Source: JAGNKE01 sp964583335 | GTDB taxonomy: Bacteria; Pseudomonadota; Alphaproteobacteria; Micavibrionales; Micavibrionaceae | Length of the DNA: 64,000 bases | Assembly: GCA_964583335.1 (NCBI GenBank) | Contig: CAZOVG010000002.1 | Location: forward strand, 304,136 to 368,135 | Reading direction: 5' to 3' | Part shown: positions 1 through 8,975 of the stretch, one piece after another | How the letters are laid out: each line of letters begins with the position of its first letter | How positions within the stretch are numbered: the first letter of the stretch is position 1 | Notes under the pieces: model-generated | Told to the model about the DNA's origin: nothing | The model's database searches: none | What the model saw: the letters and a program-made list of their open reading frames with translations, nothing else | Position numbers and translations under genes: made by a program

Positions 1-357
1 CAGATGCTGGGCGAATGGGAGGGCACCTCGTGGGACCGCGTGGGCGAGTTGTTCGCGTCGGGGGAGGATCCGCCGGGCGGCGAGTCCTACCGCGTGTTTC
101 ACGGCCGCGTTCTTGAGGGTCTGCGCGATCTTTCGGAGGCGCAGTCGGTGGACGGGGAAATTCCCCTGATCGTCTCGCATGGCGGGGTCTGGATGGCGAT
201 TCACGCGATCTGCGGCGAGCACGCCGAAGACTGGCCGGAAAATTGCGACATCTACCGCGCGAAAATCACCGGAAGCTGGGATTCGCCGCGCCTTGAGGCC
301 GAGCCCGTGTTCCGCCTGCCCCCCGCGCCCGAGCCGGACACTCTGATGAATAATTAG
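1..357 (+). CDS. Histidine phosphatase family protein, 3' part
   Basis: C-terminal part of a phosphoglycerate-mutase-like (histidine phosphatase) protein; the frame is open to the window edge, so the start and the N-terminal catalytic RHG motif lie outside. What remains shows the family's LGEWEG segment and, further on, IVSHGGVW, where the second catalytic histidine of the superfamily sits. It ends in a short Pro/Glu-rich tail. Members dephosphorylate small metabolites such as alpha-ribazole phosphate or phosphoglycerate; the substrate cannot be told from this fragment. Confidence 0.75.
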   Translation, partial: QMLGEWEGTSWDRVGELFASGEDPPGGESYRVFHGRVLEGLRDLSEAQSVDGEIPLIVSHGGVWMAIHAICGEHAEDWPENCDIYRAKITGSWDSPRLEAEPVFRLPPAPEPDTLMNN

Positions 358-424
358 GTCTACCTTGTCATTTCCGCTCAGGTGGAAGTCCATAAAATTT
401 TATGAACTACAGAGATAGACAGTG

Positions 425-880
425 ATGAACGATCAAAAACCAATTATGCAATTTATGCATGAGTTTAAAAAAGATTTTTTTGTTCTCACGCGCGGACGCA
501 TGAATAGAACCGATTTTTTTTGCTTCAGTTTCATGCTGTTCGGCATAAGCAGCGCTCTGCTCCGTCTCGGAGGCGGGACAGGTTTACCATCACTCGTTAT
601 CGGCTATATTTCTTTGTGTCTGGTCTGCAAACGGCTTCGAGATATTGGCTTCAGCGGCTGGCTTTTTGTTATACTCTTCTTTCCCGCAATTACTTTTGTT
701 ATCTACTCTAATGGGTTAAATGATGATTCAAGCGATTTTGAAATCTTTATTTCTTTCGTGTTTCTTAGCGGCTTTTTCTTGATGTATATGCTGCTGTTTT
801 TTATTCCGAGCGAAAAACGCGATAATCGGTTTGGCCACTATACTGATCTTAGTTATATGAGATGTCTCTTTCGAGTTTAA
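425..880 (+). CDS. DUF805 family inner-membrane protein
   Basis: Small membrane protein of 151 residues with the DUF805 layout: an N-terminal GRMNRTDFF motif, hydrophobic helices, the conserved RLRDIGFSGW loop between helices, then two more membrane segments. The biochemical role of the family is not known. GTG at 422 directly precedes the ATG chosen at 425, and no strong ribosome binding site decides between them. Base composition is clearly more A+T-rich than the genes on either side, which suggests that it is a later arrival. It is followed 9 bp later by the convergent nspC. Confidence 0.75.
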   Translation: MNDQKPIMQFMHEFKKDFFVLTRGRMNRTDFFCFSFMLFGISSALLRLGGGTGLPSLVIGYISLCLVCKRLRDIGFSGWLFVILFFPAITFVIYSNGLNDDSSDFEIFISFVFLSGFFLMYMLLFFIPSEKRDNRFGHYTDLSYMRCLFRV

Positions 881-889
881 GCTTTTTTA

Positions 890-2062
890 CTAACCCAGCC
901 GCCCCGCGAAATCGTCGTAGCCGAAGCGTTTGACGAGTTCATATCTTCCGTCTTCATGGAGGATGCCCAGATCGGGCAGCGGGATGCCGTTGAAGGTGGT
1001 GTTCTTGACGAAGCTGTATTGCATCATGTCGGTGAAGATCAGCTTCTGGCCGATCTCCAGATTTTTCTCGAATTTATAGGTGCCGATCACGTCTCCGGTC
1101 ATGCAAGTGTTGCCGCCGAGAATATAGGTGTGCGGCTCGCTCGCGCGTTCCTGCTCCACGATCTCCGCGCCGAGAATTTCGGGCGTGTAGGGCACCTCCA
1201 GCACGTCGGGCATGTGGGTGGAGGCGGAGGCGTCGAGGATGGCGATTTTCTGGGCGTGGGGGATGATATCCAGCACCGTGGCGACGAGATAGCCGCCGTT
1301 CAGAACATGCGCCGCGCCGGGTTCGAGCGTCACGGTGCCCGCGAAATCCTGTTTCAATCTTTTGAGCGCGGCGATGAGGCGCGGGATGTCGTGATTTTTA
1401 TGCGTATAGAAATGCCCGCCGCCGAGGTTGAGATGTTTGATCTTCGGCAGGACGAAAGCAAATTCGGTGCGGAGATGCTCGATAAGTTTTTCAGAATCCT
1501 CCGCCAGATTTTCGCAGAGATTATGGACGTGGATCAGGTCGATCTGCGCAAGAACCTCACTGGTCAGTTCCTCCTTCTGCACGCCGAAGCGCGAACAGGG
1601 GGCGGAGGGATCATAGAGGGCGCTGTTCTTCACCAGCGGGAGGCGCGGGTTGACGCGCAGGCCGATCACGGCGTTTTTCCGCGCGGCGCGGACGAGCGGC
1701 GCGAATTTTTGCAGCTGCGCCACCGAGTTGAAATAAATGTGCGAGGAATATTTCAGGATTTCGCGCAGCGTCTCGTCGGTATAGGCGGGGCTGTAGGTGT
1801 GGACCTCCTTCCCCTCCTCCTCGCTGCCGAAATGCGTGGCGCCGAGGCGGGCCTCATAGAGGCCGCTGGCCGTGGTGCCGTCGAGAACGTCCCGCATAAA
1901 CGGAAAGACGGCGGGCATCGCGAAGCCCTTGGTGGCGAGCAGGATTTTGACGCCCGCCTCCGCACGGATGCGCTTCGCCTTTTCCATGTTTGCGCGGATC
2001 GCCGCGATATCGGCGACGTAGGCGGGTGTTTGGATATTGCCGAGACCTTTGAGATTACTCAT
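890..2062 (-). CDS. nspC: Carboxynorspermidine/carboxyspermidine decarboxylase
   Basis: PLP-dependent fold-III (alanine-racemase-like) decarboxylase of 390 residues that removes CO2 from carboxyspermidine or carboxynorspermidine to give spermidine or norspermidine. The N-terminal LLATKGF segment holds the PLP lysine (K45). Further landmarks are HNLCEN, GGGHF, EPGAA and the C-terminal GGNTCMTGD, whose cysteine is the family's active-site residue contributed across the dimer. The frame stays open further upstream, but ATG at 2062 (MSNLKGLGN) aligns with the family; it overlaps the stop of the upstream secreted-protein gene by 8 bp, so the two are translationally coupled. The LYS1-like dehydrogenase that makes its substrate lies 0.9 kb upstream on the same strand. 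Confidence 0.9.
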   Translation of the reverse strand: MSNLKGLGNIQTPAYVADIAAIRANMEKAKRIRAEAGVKILLATKGFAMPAVFPFMRDVLDGTTASGLYEARLGATHFGSEEEGKEVHTYSPAYTDETLREILKYSSHIYFNSVAQLQKFAPLVRAARKNAVIGLRVNPRLPLVKNSALYDPSAPCSRFGVQKEELTSEVLAQIDLIHVHNLCENLAEDSEKLIEHLRTEFAFVLPKIKHLNLGGGHFYTHKNHDIPRLIAALKRLKQDFAGTVTLEPGAAHVLNGGYLVATVLDIIPHAQKIAILDASASTHMPDVLEVPYTPEILGAEIVEQERASEPHTYILGGNTCMTGDVIGTYKFEKNLEIGQKLIFTDMMQYSFVKNTTFNGIPLPDLGILHEDGRYELVKRFGYDDFAGRLG

Positions 2063-2591
2063 CTGTCGGCGCGGGCGCGGCTTCGGTTTCCGGGGCGCAG
2101 GGGGGCGTGTCGGTCGCCAGATAGGGCATCGAAATCCACTGCGCGATGCCGTAAGTCTGGTTGGACGGGTCTTTTTCAACGCGGAGCATGGTTTTGTTCA
2201 CCTGCGTGTCCGAGCCGATGCGCGTCGTGTAGGTGACTTCAAGCGGCACGGTCACGGCCCAAGCGGAGATGCCCCCGGCCTCCTCCAGAGGCTGGACTTC
2301 GGCCGCGCATTTGACCTTGGCGGTCATGGTGTTGCCGGGTTTGCCGATCGGGTTCATCGAGAGCGAGATATCCAGCGCCTCGTAGAAGGAGGCGAAGCCC
2401 TTGGGCGTGAAGTACTGCTTATTCGCGGCCTTGCGCTCCTCGAAATTGGCGTGGTCGAAGGTCATGGCTTCGGCGGCGGCCTTTTCGGCCCAGCCCTTGA
2501 TTTCCTCCTCGGCGGTTTGCGCGTGAAGCGGGCCGGACGCGGCGCACACAATGCCTGCGGCCAGAGCGAGAGTCAGGATGAGTTTTTTCAT
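2055..2591 (-). CDS. Secreted protein of unknown function
   Basis: 178 residues with a clear signal peptide (MKKLILTLALAAGIVCA, cleavage likely after LHA). The mature part has charged helices followed by a beta-rich section (MTAKVKCAAEV, WAVTVPLEVTYTTR) and an acidic Pro/Ala tail. I do not recognise the family; the size and layout recall periplasmic DotI/IcmL-like or NTF2-like secreted domains, but nothing diagnostic is visible. A good AGGAG site precedes the ATG. It overlaps nspC by 8 bp, which is odd for an exported protein beside a cytoplasmic polyamine enzyme. Confidence 0.75.
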   Translation of the reverse strand: MKKLILTLALAAGIVCAASGPLHAQTAEEEIKGWAEKAAAEAMTFDHANFEERKAANKQYFTPKGFASFYEALDISLSMNPIGKPGNTMTAKVKCAAEVQPLEEAGGISAWAVTVPLEVTYTTRIGSDTQVNKTMLRVEKDPSNQTYGIAQWISMPYLATDTPPCAPETEAAPAPTDE

Positions 2592-2647
2592 AGAATACTC
2601 CTAATAGGGCAGACTTAATGTAGACTAACAATTCTTAACTAAAACAC

Positions 2648-2923
2648 TTAAAATAAAAGCTCTTGGGCTTTTTTAACCCATTCTGGCGAAATTTTCGACT
2701 TCGCTATTATTTTAAATGCGTCTTTATCGCGCTTATTACGAATTATCCTTCTGGCTTGCGACACTCTTGTTCGGCTTCCGGATTCAGAGTAGTTTTCATT
2801 TTTCATCAGAAATTCTATCGCGTTCTGATTATTAATTTTGCCGTCTGCGAAGATCTCGTAGTGTTTTATGAAGCACGCATAACCAATAGATCGTAGGCTT
2901 CTAAATAACTGTACATCTTTCAT
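2648..2923 (-). CDS. Small basic protein of unknown function
   Basis: 91-residue, Lys/Arg-rich protein in A+T-rich DNA unlike its neighbours. The middle (ESGSRTRVSQARRIIRN) looks helical and could contact nucleic acid, but I do not recognise a domain. It fills the gap between the LYS1-like gene and the secreted-protein gene, on the same strand, with no strong ribosome binding site. Either a small acquired gene or a spurious frame; the lack of competing frames and the neat fit between neighbours favour a gene. Confidence 0.5.
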   Translation of the reverse strand: MKDVQLFRSLRSIGYACFIKHYEIFADGKINNQNAIEFLMKNENYSESGSRTRVSQARRIIRNKRDKDAFKIIAKSKISPEWVKKAQELLF

Positions 2924-2933
2924 TTAAATTACT

Positions 2934-4178
2934 CTACGCCGCCTTCTTTTCGTACTTCGCGCGGCGTTCGGTCAGGTCGCCGAGGCCGGATTTGAGTTCC
3001 TTCACGTGCCACGGCAAGCCCTGTTTCGCGACTTCTTCCATGAACGGGTCGGGGTCGAGCTGCTCGACGTTCCAGACGCCGGGCTCCTTGCCCCAGAAGC
3101 CCTTGGCCAGCATGATCGCGCCCGTCACCGGGGGAACGCCCGTGGTGTAAGAGACGGCCTGCGCCTGCACTTCCTCATGCGTCTTCGCGTGGTCGCAGAC
3201 GTTATAGATCAGCACGGTTTTTTTCTTGCCGTCCTTCACTCCGGTGATGACGCAGCCGATGGAGGTCTTGCCCGTGTAATTTTCGGCCAGAGAAGACGGC
3301 TCCGGCAAGAGGGTTTTCAGGAACTGGATCGGCACGATCTCCACGCCGTTATGCTTCACGGGGTCGATGCGGGTCATGCCGACATTCTGCAGCACCTCCA
3401 TGTGCTTGATGTATTCATCGCCGAAGGTCATCCAGAAGCGGATGCGCTTGAGCCCCTTGATGTTCTGCACGAGGGATTCCAGCTCTTCGTGGTACAGAAG
3501 ATAGCTGGCCTTTTCGCCGACTTCGGGATAGTCGATCATCTTGCGGAACTCCAGCGGCTCCGTCTCGATCCATTTGCCGTTTTCCCAGTATTTGCCGCGC
3601 TGGGTCACTTCGCGCAGGTTGATCTCCGGGTTGAAATTGGTGGCGAAGGCCTGCCCGTGATTGCCCGCGTTGCAGTCGATGATGTCGATCTCGTGGATCT
3701 CGTCGAACAGGTTTTTCTGGGCGTAGGCGCAGTAAATGTTCGTCTGGCCGGGGTCAAAGCCGCAGCCGAGGATGGCCACGATGCCCGCCTTTTTGAATTT
3801 GTCCTGATAAGCCCATTGCCAGTGATATTCGAACTTGGCCTCGTCGATCGGCTCGTAATTCGCCGTATCCATGTAGTTGACCTTGGTTTCGAGGCAGGCG
3901 TCCATGATGGCGAGGTCCTGATAGGGGAGCGCCATGTTGATCACGAGATCGGGCTTGATTTTGTTGATGAGTGCAACGGTCTCGGCCACGTTGTCGGCGT
4001 CGAGCTTATAGATCTCGATGTCCTGGCCCAGGAATTGTTTGCATTCCTGCTTGATCTTTTCGCACTTGGAGAGGGTGCGGCTGGCCAGATGGATGCCCTT
4101 GAAAACATCGCGGTTCATCGCGCATTTCTTGGCCACGACGTTCCCGGCTGCGCCGGCTCCGATAATCAGCACGTTCAT
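2934..4178 (-). CDS. Saccharopine dehydrogenase-like carboxy(nor)spermidine synthase
   Basis: 414-residue LYS1/saccharopine-dehydrogenase family protein. The N-terminal VLIIGAGAAGNVVAKK is a Rossmann NAD(P) motif; GCGFDPGQTN and the C-terminal VSYTTGVPPVTGA are typical of carboxynorspermidine dehydrogenases, which condense putrescine or diaminopropane with aspartate semialdehyde reductively. ATG at 4178 has an AGGGA site just upstream; the longer frame to 4241 is not needed. With nspC downstream and aguA/aguB divergent next to it, the most likely product is carboxyspermidine on the way to spermidine. Specificity for putrescine over diaminopropane is inferred from the agmatine genes next door. 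Confidence 0.88.
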   Translation of the reverse strand: MNVLIIGAGAAGNVVAKKCAMNRDVFKGIHLASRTLSKCEKIKQECKQFLGQDIEIYKLDADNVAETVALINKIKPDLVINMALPYQDLAIMDACLETKVNYMDTANYEPIDEAKFEYHWQWAYQDKFKKAGIVAILGCGFDPGQTNIYCAYAQKNLFDEIHEIDIIDCNAGNHGQAFATNFNPEINLREVTQRGKYWENGKWIETEPLEFRKMIDYPEVGEKASYLLYHEELESLVQNIKGLKRIRFWMTFGDEYIKHMEVLQNVGMTRIDPVKHNGVEIVPIQFLKTLLPEPSSLAENYTGKTSIGCVITGVKDGKKKTVLIYNVCDHAKTHEEVQAQAVSYTTGVPPVTGAIMLAKGFWGKEPGVWNVEQLDPDPFMEEVAKQGLPWHVKELKSGLGDLTERRAKYEKKAA

Positions 4179-4343
4179 CGCGTGTCCCTTCCCTGTTGCG
4201 TGTTGATTTTTCTTAGCAATTCGCGGGGGTTCGCGCAACAAGGATCATGCGGCGGAAGCCACCGGCGGGCCATTATTTTCGCGGTGTTTCCTTCGGGGCG
4301 GAAAGTTGCTATAAGGCGCGAGGTTTTCAAGGGAGGTCGGCGC

Positions 4344-5357
4344 ATGGGCGCAGGCATTCATATTCCGGCGGAATGGGCGCGGCAGGCGGAGGTCTGGACG
4401 GCGTGGCCCTCTCACGACGACGAGGACCGCTGGCCGGGGCAGCGGCTGACCGACGCGCGGGCGGAGGTGGCGCAGATGGTGCGCGCGCTCAGCCAAGGGC
4501 AGAAGGTCACCGTTCTGGCCTGCGGCGATGAAAGCGTGGCCGACGCCCGGGCGCAGGTCGGGGACGTTGCGGGGATCGTTCCGGCGCTGTTCGGAGATAC
4601 GTGGCTGCGCGATACCGGGCCTGTGTTCGGGATTGACGAGGCCGGACGGCTGGCCGCGCTGCGGTTCCGGGTCAATGGCTGGGGCGGAAAGTTTATCTAT
4701 GAGCATGACGACACGGTCGGGGATTTTATTCTGGAGCGCACGGGCGCGCAGGAGCGGCGGTTCGATTTCATTCTTGAGGGCGGGGCCGTCGAGCATGACG
4801 GGGCGGGCACGATCCTGACCACGCGGCAGTGCGTGCTGAACCCCAACCGGAACCCGGAGTGGACGCAGGAGGACGCGGAGAGAGCGCTGCGCGAGGCTTT
4901 CGGCGCGAAGCGGATCGTTTGGCTGGGCGAGGGCTTGCTCAACGACCATACGGACGGGCATATCGATAATCTGGCGCGGTTCGTCGCGCCGGGGGTCGTC
5001 GCGTGCCCGGAGGCGTTTGGGCCAGATGATCCTAACGCGGCGCTTTATGAGGATACGGCAAAGGCGCTTAACGCTGAAGGCTTTGAGGTGGTCCGGATCC
5101 CCTCCCCCGGACTCGTGCATGATGAGAGCGGCGCGATCGTTCCGGCCTCGCACATGAATTTCGTGATCGGGAACGCGGCCGTGGTGGTTCCCGTCTACGG
5201 CACGGCGTCGGCGGACGCGGCGGTTTCGGTCTTGCAAAGCCTGTTTCCCACGCGCACAATCGTTGCCGTGCGATCGAACACGTTATTGACGGGCGGCGGA
5301 TCGTTTCACTGCATCACGCAGCAGATCCCGGCCTTACCCGCACTTTTGAGAGGATGA
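4344..5357 (+). CDS. aguA: Agmatine deiminase
   Basis: 337-residue guanidino-modifying enzyme of the peptidyl-arginine-deiminase fold; it turns agmatine into N-carbamoylputrescine and ammonia. Visible landmarks: WTAWPSH near the N-terminus, GDTWLRDTGP (84-93), EGGAVEHDG (145-153), the catalytic NDHTDGHIDN block (200-209), and the nucleophilic cysteine in GGGSFHCITQQ (C323). ATG at 4344 follows a GGGAGG site at 4331-4336; the frame is open far upstream but only antisense to the preceding gene. It overlaps aguB, so the two steps from agmatine to putrescine form one operon. Confidence 0.93.
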   Translation: MGAGIHIPAEWARQAEVWTAWPSHDDEDRWPGQRLTDARAEVAQMVRALSQGQKVTVLACGDESVADARAQVGDVAGIVPALFGDTWLRDTGPVFGIDEAGRLAALRFRVNGWGGKFIYEHDDTVGDFILERTGAQERRFDFILEGGAVEHDGAGTILTTRQCVLNPNRNPEWTQEDAERALREAFGAKRIVWLGEGLLNDHTDGHIDNLARFVAPGVVACPEAFGPDDPNAALYEDTAKALNAEGFEVVRIPSPGLVHDESGAIVPASHMNFVIGNAAVVVPVYGTASADAAVSVLQSLFPTRTIVAVRSNTLLTGGGSFHCITQQIPALPALLRG

Positions 5358-5362
5358 TTTCC

Positions 5363-6229
<867 letters not shown>

Positions 6230-6239
6230 CCTCCGGCTT

Positions 6240-6944
6240 TTATTGCGGGTTCGTAACGCGCTCAAACGCCTTCGTGAAGCCCTTCAGGGAGACTTCGAGT
6301 CTGGCCATCTTACCGTCAGGGCGTAAATAGCCAACCTGAAGGGTGCTTTTGGCCTTCAACTGCGTGACCACATCATCGGCCATGTCGAGGTTGATCATGC
6401 AGCCTTCCGGCGCGCAAACATGGAAGGGTACGGTAGCCTGCTTGTCCTCTTCGAGAACCAGAAGCAGACCGGGTGGAAGGATTGCGCCCAGAGGAACAAT
6501 AAAACGCATGCGCGGGATCGGCTTTTCGTCACGTTCGGCCATCATCACCACCACCATCAAGGCCTGCACGGTCTGATCGCCGTCCCAGATGAGGCGCTGG
6601 TACATATTGCAGGCTTTCTTGCCCGTATCGTCCTTGCCGCACTCCACGCGCCAATCCTGATAATCCTCGGCCTTGATCTCCTGCTTTGCGCCGAGCACGC
6701 TGAAGTCGGGCCGGATTTCGGCAGGTTGGGCGGGCGTGGACGGCGGCGGGACTTCCAGAGGCGCTTGCGGCGATCCGTCCATAGGGGGGCGAGCCGTTTG
6801 CGCGGCGGGCGGATGCACGTAGGTTGAAACGGACTTGGACGGGCTGGTTAGCCTGTCAATTAAATCCGGCGCAAAGACAATCGCTCCGGCCACGACGCCC
6901 AGAGTTAGAACGATTAATCCCAATACAAGGTTGGTTTTGGTCAT
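6240..6944 (-). CDS. Invasion-associated locus B (IalB) family protein
   Basis: 234 residues: an N-terminal hydrophobic helix (about 7-27, uncleaved anchor or signal), a Pro-rich linker, then the IalB domain from about residue 90, with WRVECGKDD, KACNMYQ, RFIVPLGAILPPGLLL and FHVCAPEGC. The paired cysteines are typical of the family, which is periplasmic and widespread in alphaproteobacteria. It was first described in Bartonella invasion, but its molecular role outside pathogens is unclear. The 3' end is 10 bp from that of aguB (convergent). Confidence 0.85.
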   Translation of the reverse strand: MTKTNLVLGLIVLTLGVVAGAIVFAPDLIDRLTSPSKSVSTYVHPPAAQTARPPMDGSPQAPLEVPPPSTPAQPAEIRPDFSVLGAKQEIKAEDYQDWRVECGKDDTGKKACNMYQRLIWDGDQTVQALMVVVMMAERDEKPIPRMRFIVPLGAILPPGLLLVLEEDKQATVPFHVCAPEGCMINLDMADDVVTQLKAKSTLQVGYLRPDGKMARLEVSLKGFTKAFERVTNPQ

Positions 6945-6979
6945 GGCTTATCTTTTTATGCCGGGTACACAAGCAAGAG

Positions 6980-7426
6980 CTATACCACGAAATCCAGAGG
7001 CTGGGGGGTTTCGATGGTCGGGATATATTGCTTGCGGGCCTCGTTGCAGAGATATTTGAGGCTGACGACCGAGAGCATGCCCAGGCCGCGCTGGTACCAG
7101 TCTTCGACCTGTTCGTCGAGGATGCGTTCATAGGAGCCGAAATGCCCCTCGTCCTCCATGGCGGAGCCGATAAAGCACTCGAAAATATCCTTGAGGGTGG
7201 TATTCTCGGGGTCCTCGACGTAATAGCCGCCCTTGGAGCCCTTGATCGAGGTGATGATGCCCGCGCTGGAGAGTTTTTGCAGGACCGGCTCCAGCGAGCG
7301 TTCCTTAAGGTGCGGGAAATAGCCTACAATTTCCGTATTCGGGACGGGGCGATCGGCCCGCCCGTTATAGGCGATAAAGAGGGCGACGTTCATCGCCACT
7401 TTCAGTCTGTTGGGTAATAACTCCAT
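6980..7426 (-). CDS. Rrf2 family transcriptional regulator
   Basis: 148-residue Rrf2-type winged-helix regulator: LKVAMNVALFIAYN at the N-terminus, a helix-turn-helix around residues 28-50, the wing GSKGGYYV and the following TLKDIFECFIG helix. It has only two cysteines, not the three-Cys set that binds the iron-sulfur cluster in IscR or NsrR, so it is more like the cluster-free CymR type that senses cysteine supply. It diverges from cysG with only 82 bp between the two starts, so control of the sulfate-reduction operon is the natural inference. Confidence 0.85.
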   Translation of the reverse strand: MELLPNRLKVAMNVALFIAYNGRADRPVPNTEIVGYFPHLKERSLEPVLQKLSSAGIITSIKGSKGGYYVEDPENTTLKDIFECFIGSAMEDEGHFGSYERILDEQVEDWYQRGLGMLSVVSLKYLCNEARKQYIPTIETPQPLDFVV

Positions 7427-7450
7427 GGGCCTATATATTACATATTTTTT

Positions 7451-7462
7451 TTGTATTTACAA
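7451..7462. promoter_or_regulatory. Candidate operator, TTGTA-N2-TACAA
   Basis: Short perfect inverted repeat (TTGTA, two bases, TACAA) that overlaps the -35 element of the cysG promoter in the Rrf2-cysG intergenic region. Position and symmetry suit a repressor site for the divergent Rrf2 protein; this is inference only. Confidence 0.35.
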
Positions 7463-7484
7463 TATTTTTTTGTTATTTTATACT
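7456..7484 (+). promoter_or_regulatory. Promoter of the cysGHJI operon
   Basis: TTTACA at 7456-7461, a 17-bp spacer and TATACT at 7479-7484: a near-consensus sigma-70 promoter. It would start transcription about 18 bases before the cysG ATG, with AGGAG at 7496-7500 as ribosome binding site. Confidence 0.6.
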
Positions 7485-7508
7485 CATTATCATACAGGAG
7501 CGCTCTTG

Positions 7509-8975
7509 ATGGCTTACATACCCCTGTTTCTGCGGGCTTCCGCCGAAACGCCCGCCCTTATTATCGGGGGCGGCGCGATCGCGGCCGCGAAAACGGAGGC
7601 ACTGGCGAGCGTCGGGGCGAAGGTCGAGATCGTGGCGGACACCATCGGCGAATCCGTCCGCGCGCTCTGTTCGCAGCATGGTTTTAAGGTTACGGAAGCC
7701 CCGTATCAAGCGGAATTTATCAAGGGCCATGCGTTCGTCGTTGCCGCGACGGACGATGACGACCTGAACGGGCGGATTGCCGCCGATAGCCGGGCGCTCG
7801 GCGTTATGGTTAATGTTGTGGACAACCCGCCGCTGTGCGATTTCATTTTCCCGGCTCTGGTGCGGCGCGGCCCCCTTCAGATCGCCGTTTCGAGTTCGGG
7901 CATCTCGCCCGTTCTGGCCCGCCTCATCAAGCACAAGATCGAGCAGGCCGTTCCGGCGGCGTTCGAGAATCTGATCGACTTCATGGACCGCAAGAAGGCG
8001 GCGATGCGCGAAACCTTCCGTTCGATTCAGCCGCGCCGCCTGTTTTATGAGCAGATCATTCGCGGGCCGATCGCCGAGGAAGTTCTGGAAGGCAATAAGG
8101 AGCGGGCCGATGCCCTGTTCGAGGCGGCTCTGGCGGACTTTCCCAAGGAGAAGCACGCGGCGCTTTATCTGATCGGCGCGGGACCGGGGCACCCGGAGCT
8201 GATCACGCTCAAGGCGATCCGGCTGCTTTCGCAAGCCGACGTCGTGCTGTACGACCGTCTGGTCTCGCCCGTCATCCTCGATCAGTACGCCCGCAAGGAC
8301 GCCCATAAAATTCCGGTCGGCAAGACACGCGACCATCACCATAAGAAGCAAGAGGATATTGGCGCGCTCATCGAGCGGCACCTGCGCAAGGGCGATATCG
8401 TCGTGCGGCTCAAGGGCGGCGATCCCGGCGTGTTCGCGCACGGGGCGGAGGAGATCGAGATCGCGCGGCGCGTGGGCTGCCCGTATCAGATCGTTCCGGG
8501 CATCAGCGCGGCGAACGGCTGCGCGGCCTATGCGGGCGTGCCTTTGACCGAGCGGGACGGCGCGAAGGGCGTGCGTCTGATGACGCTTTATACCAAGACG
8601 CTGCATCAGGCCGATTTCTGGGAAGGCTTGCGTTTTTCCCAGAACGACACGCTCGTCTTTTACATGAGCACGCCGCATTACGTTTTGCTGTGCGAGAAGC
8701 TTCAGGGGATCGGGTTCCATCCCGATACGCCCGTTCTGGTCGTCGAACAGGGCACGACGCCCGAACACCGCGATTACGTCTCCACCCTCGCGCGGTTCGA
8801 CGCGGAACTGGGCGAGCATGCGTTCATCTCGCCCAGCCTGATGATCATCGGCGATGTCGTGCGCTGGCACGAACAGAATAGCTGGAAGGAAGCGCCCGCA
8901 CAGGCGAGCGCCTATTTCGCGCCCCTGCCCGAGCGCGAGGACGAACACAGCCCCAAGGAGGCGCAAAATGCTTAG
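7509..8975 (+). CDS. cysG: Siroheme synthase
   Basis: 488-residue trifunctional siroheme synthase. The N-terminal third is the precorrin-2 dehydrogenase/ferrochelatase module with an NAD motif (IIGGGAIAAAK, 18-28). The C-terminal half, from about residue 218, is uroporphyrinogen-III methyltransferase, with LIGAGPGHPELITLKA, LYDRLVSP, RLKGGDPGVF, VPGISAANGCAAYAG and PLTERD. It supplies the siroheme of CysI encoded downstream. ATG at 7509 follows AGGAG by 8 bases; codons further upstream run through the promoter and are not used. It overlaps cysH by 8 bp. Confidence 0.94.
   Translation: MAYIPLFLRASAETPALIIGGGAIAAAKTEALASVGAKVEIVADTIGESVRALCSQHGFKVTEAPYQAEFIKGHAFVVAATDDDDLNGRIAADSRALGVMVNVVDNPPLCDFIFPALVRRGPLQIAVSSSGISPVLARLIKHKIEQAVPAAFENLIDFMDRKKAAMRETFRSIQPRRLFYEQIIRGPIAEEVLEGNKERADALFEAALADFPKEKHAALYLIGAGPGHPELITLKAIRLLSQADVVLYDRLVSPVILDQYARKDAHKIPVGKTRDHHHKKQEDIGALIERHLRKGDIVVRLKGGDPGVFAHGAEEIEIARRVGCPYQIVPGISAANGCAAYAGVPLTERDGAKGVRLMTLYTKTLHQADFWEGLRFSQNDTLVFYMSTPHYVLLCEKLQGIGFHPDTPVLVVEQGTTPEHRDYVSTLARFDAELGEHAFISPSLMIIGDVVRWHEQNSWKEAPAQASAYFAPLPEREDEHSPKEAQNA

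Noticed and set aside
956..2236. Long open frame on the plus strand opposite nspC
   Set aside because: Antisense frame in G+C-rich DNA; Arg/Gly/Asp/Val-rich product without motifs, whereas the other strand encodes a complete known enzyme.
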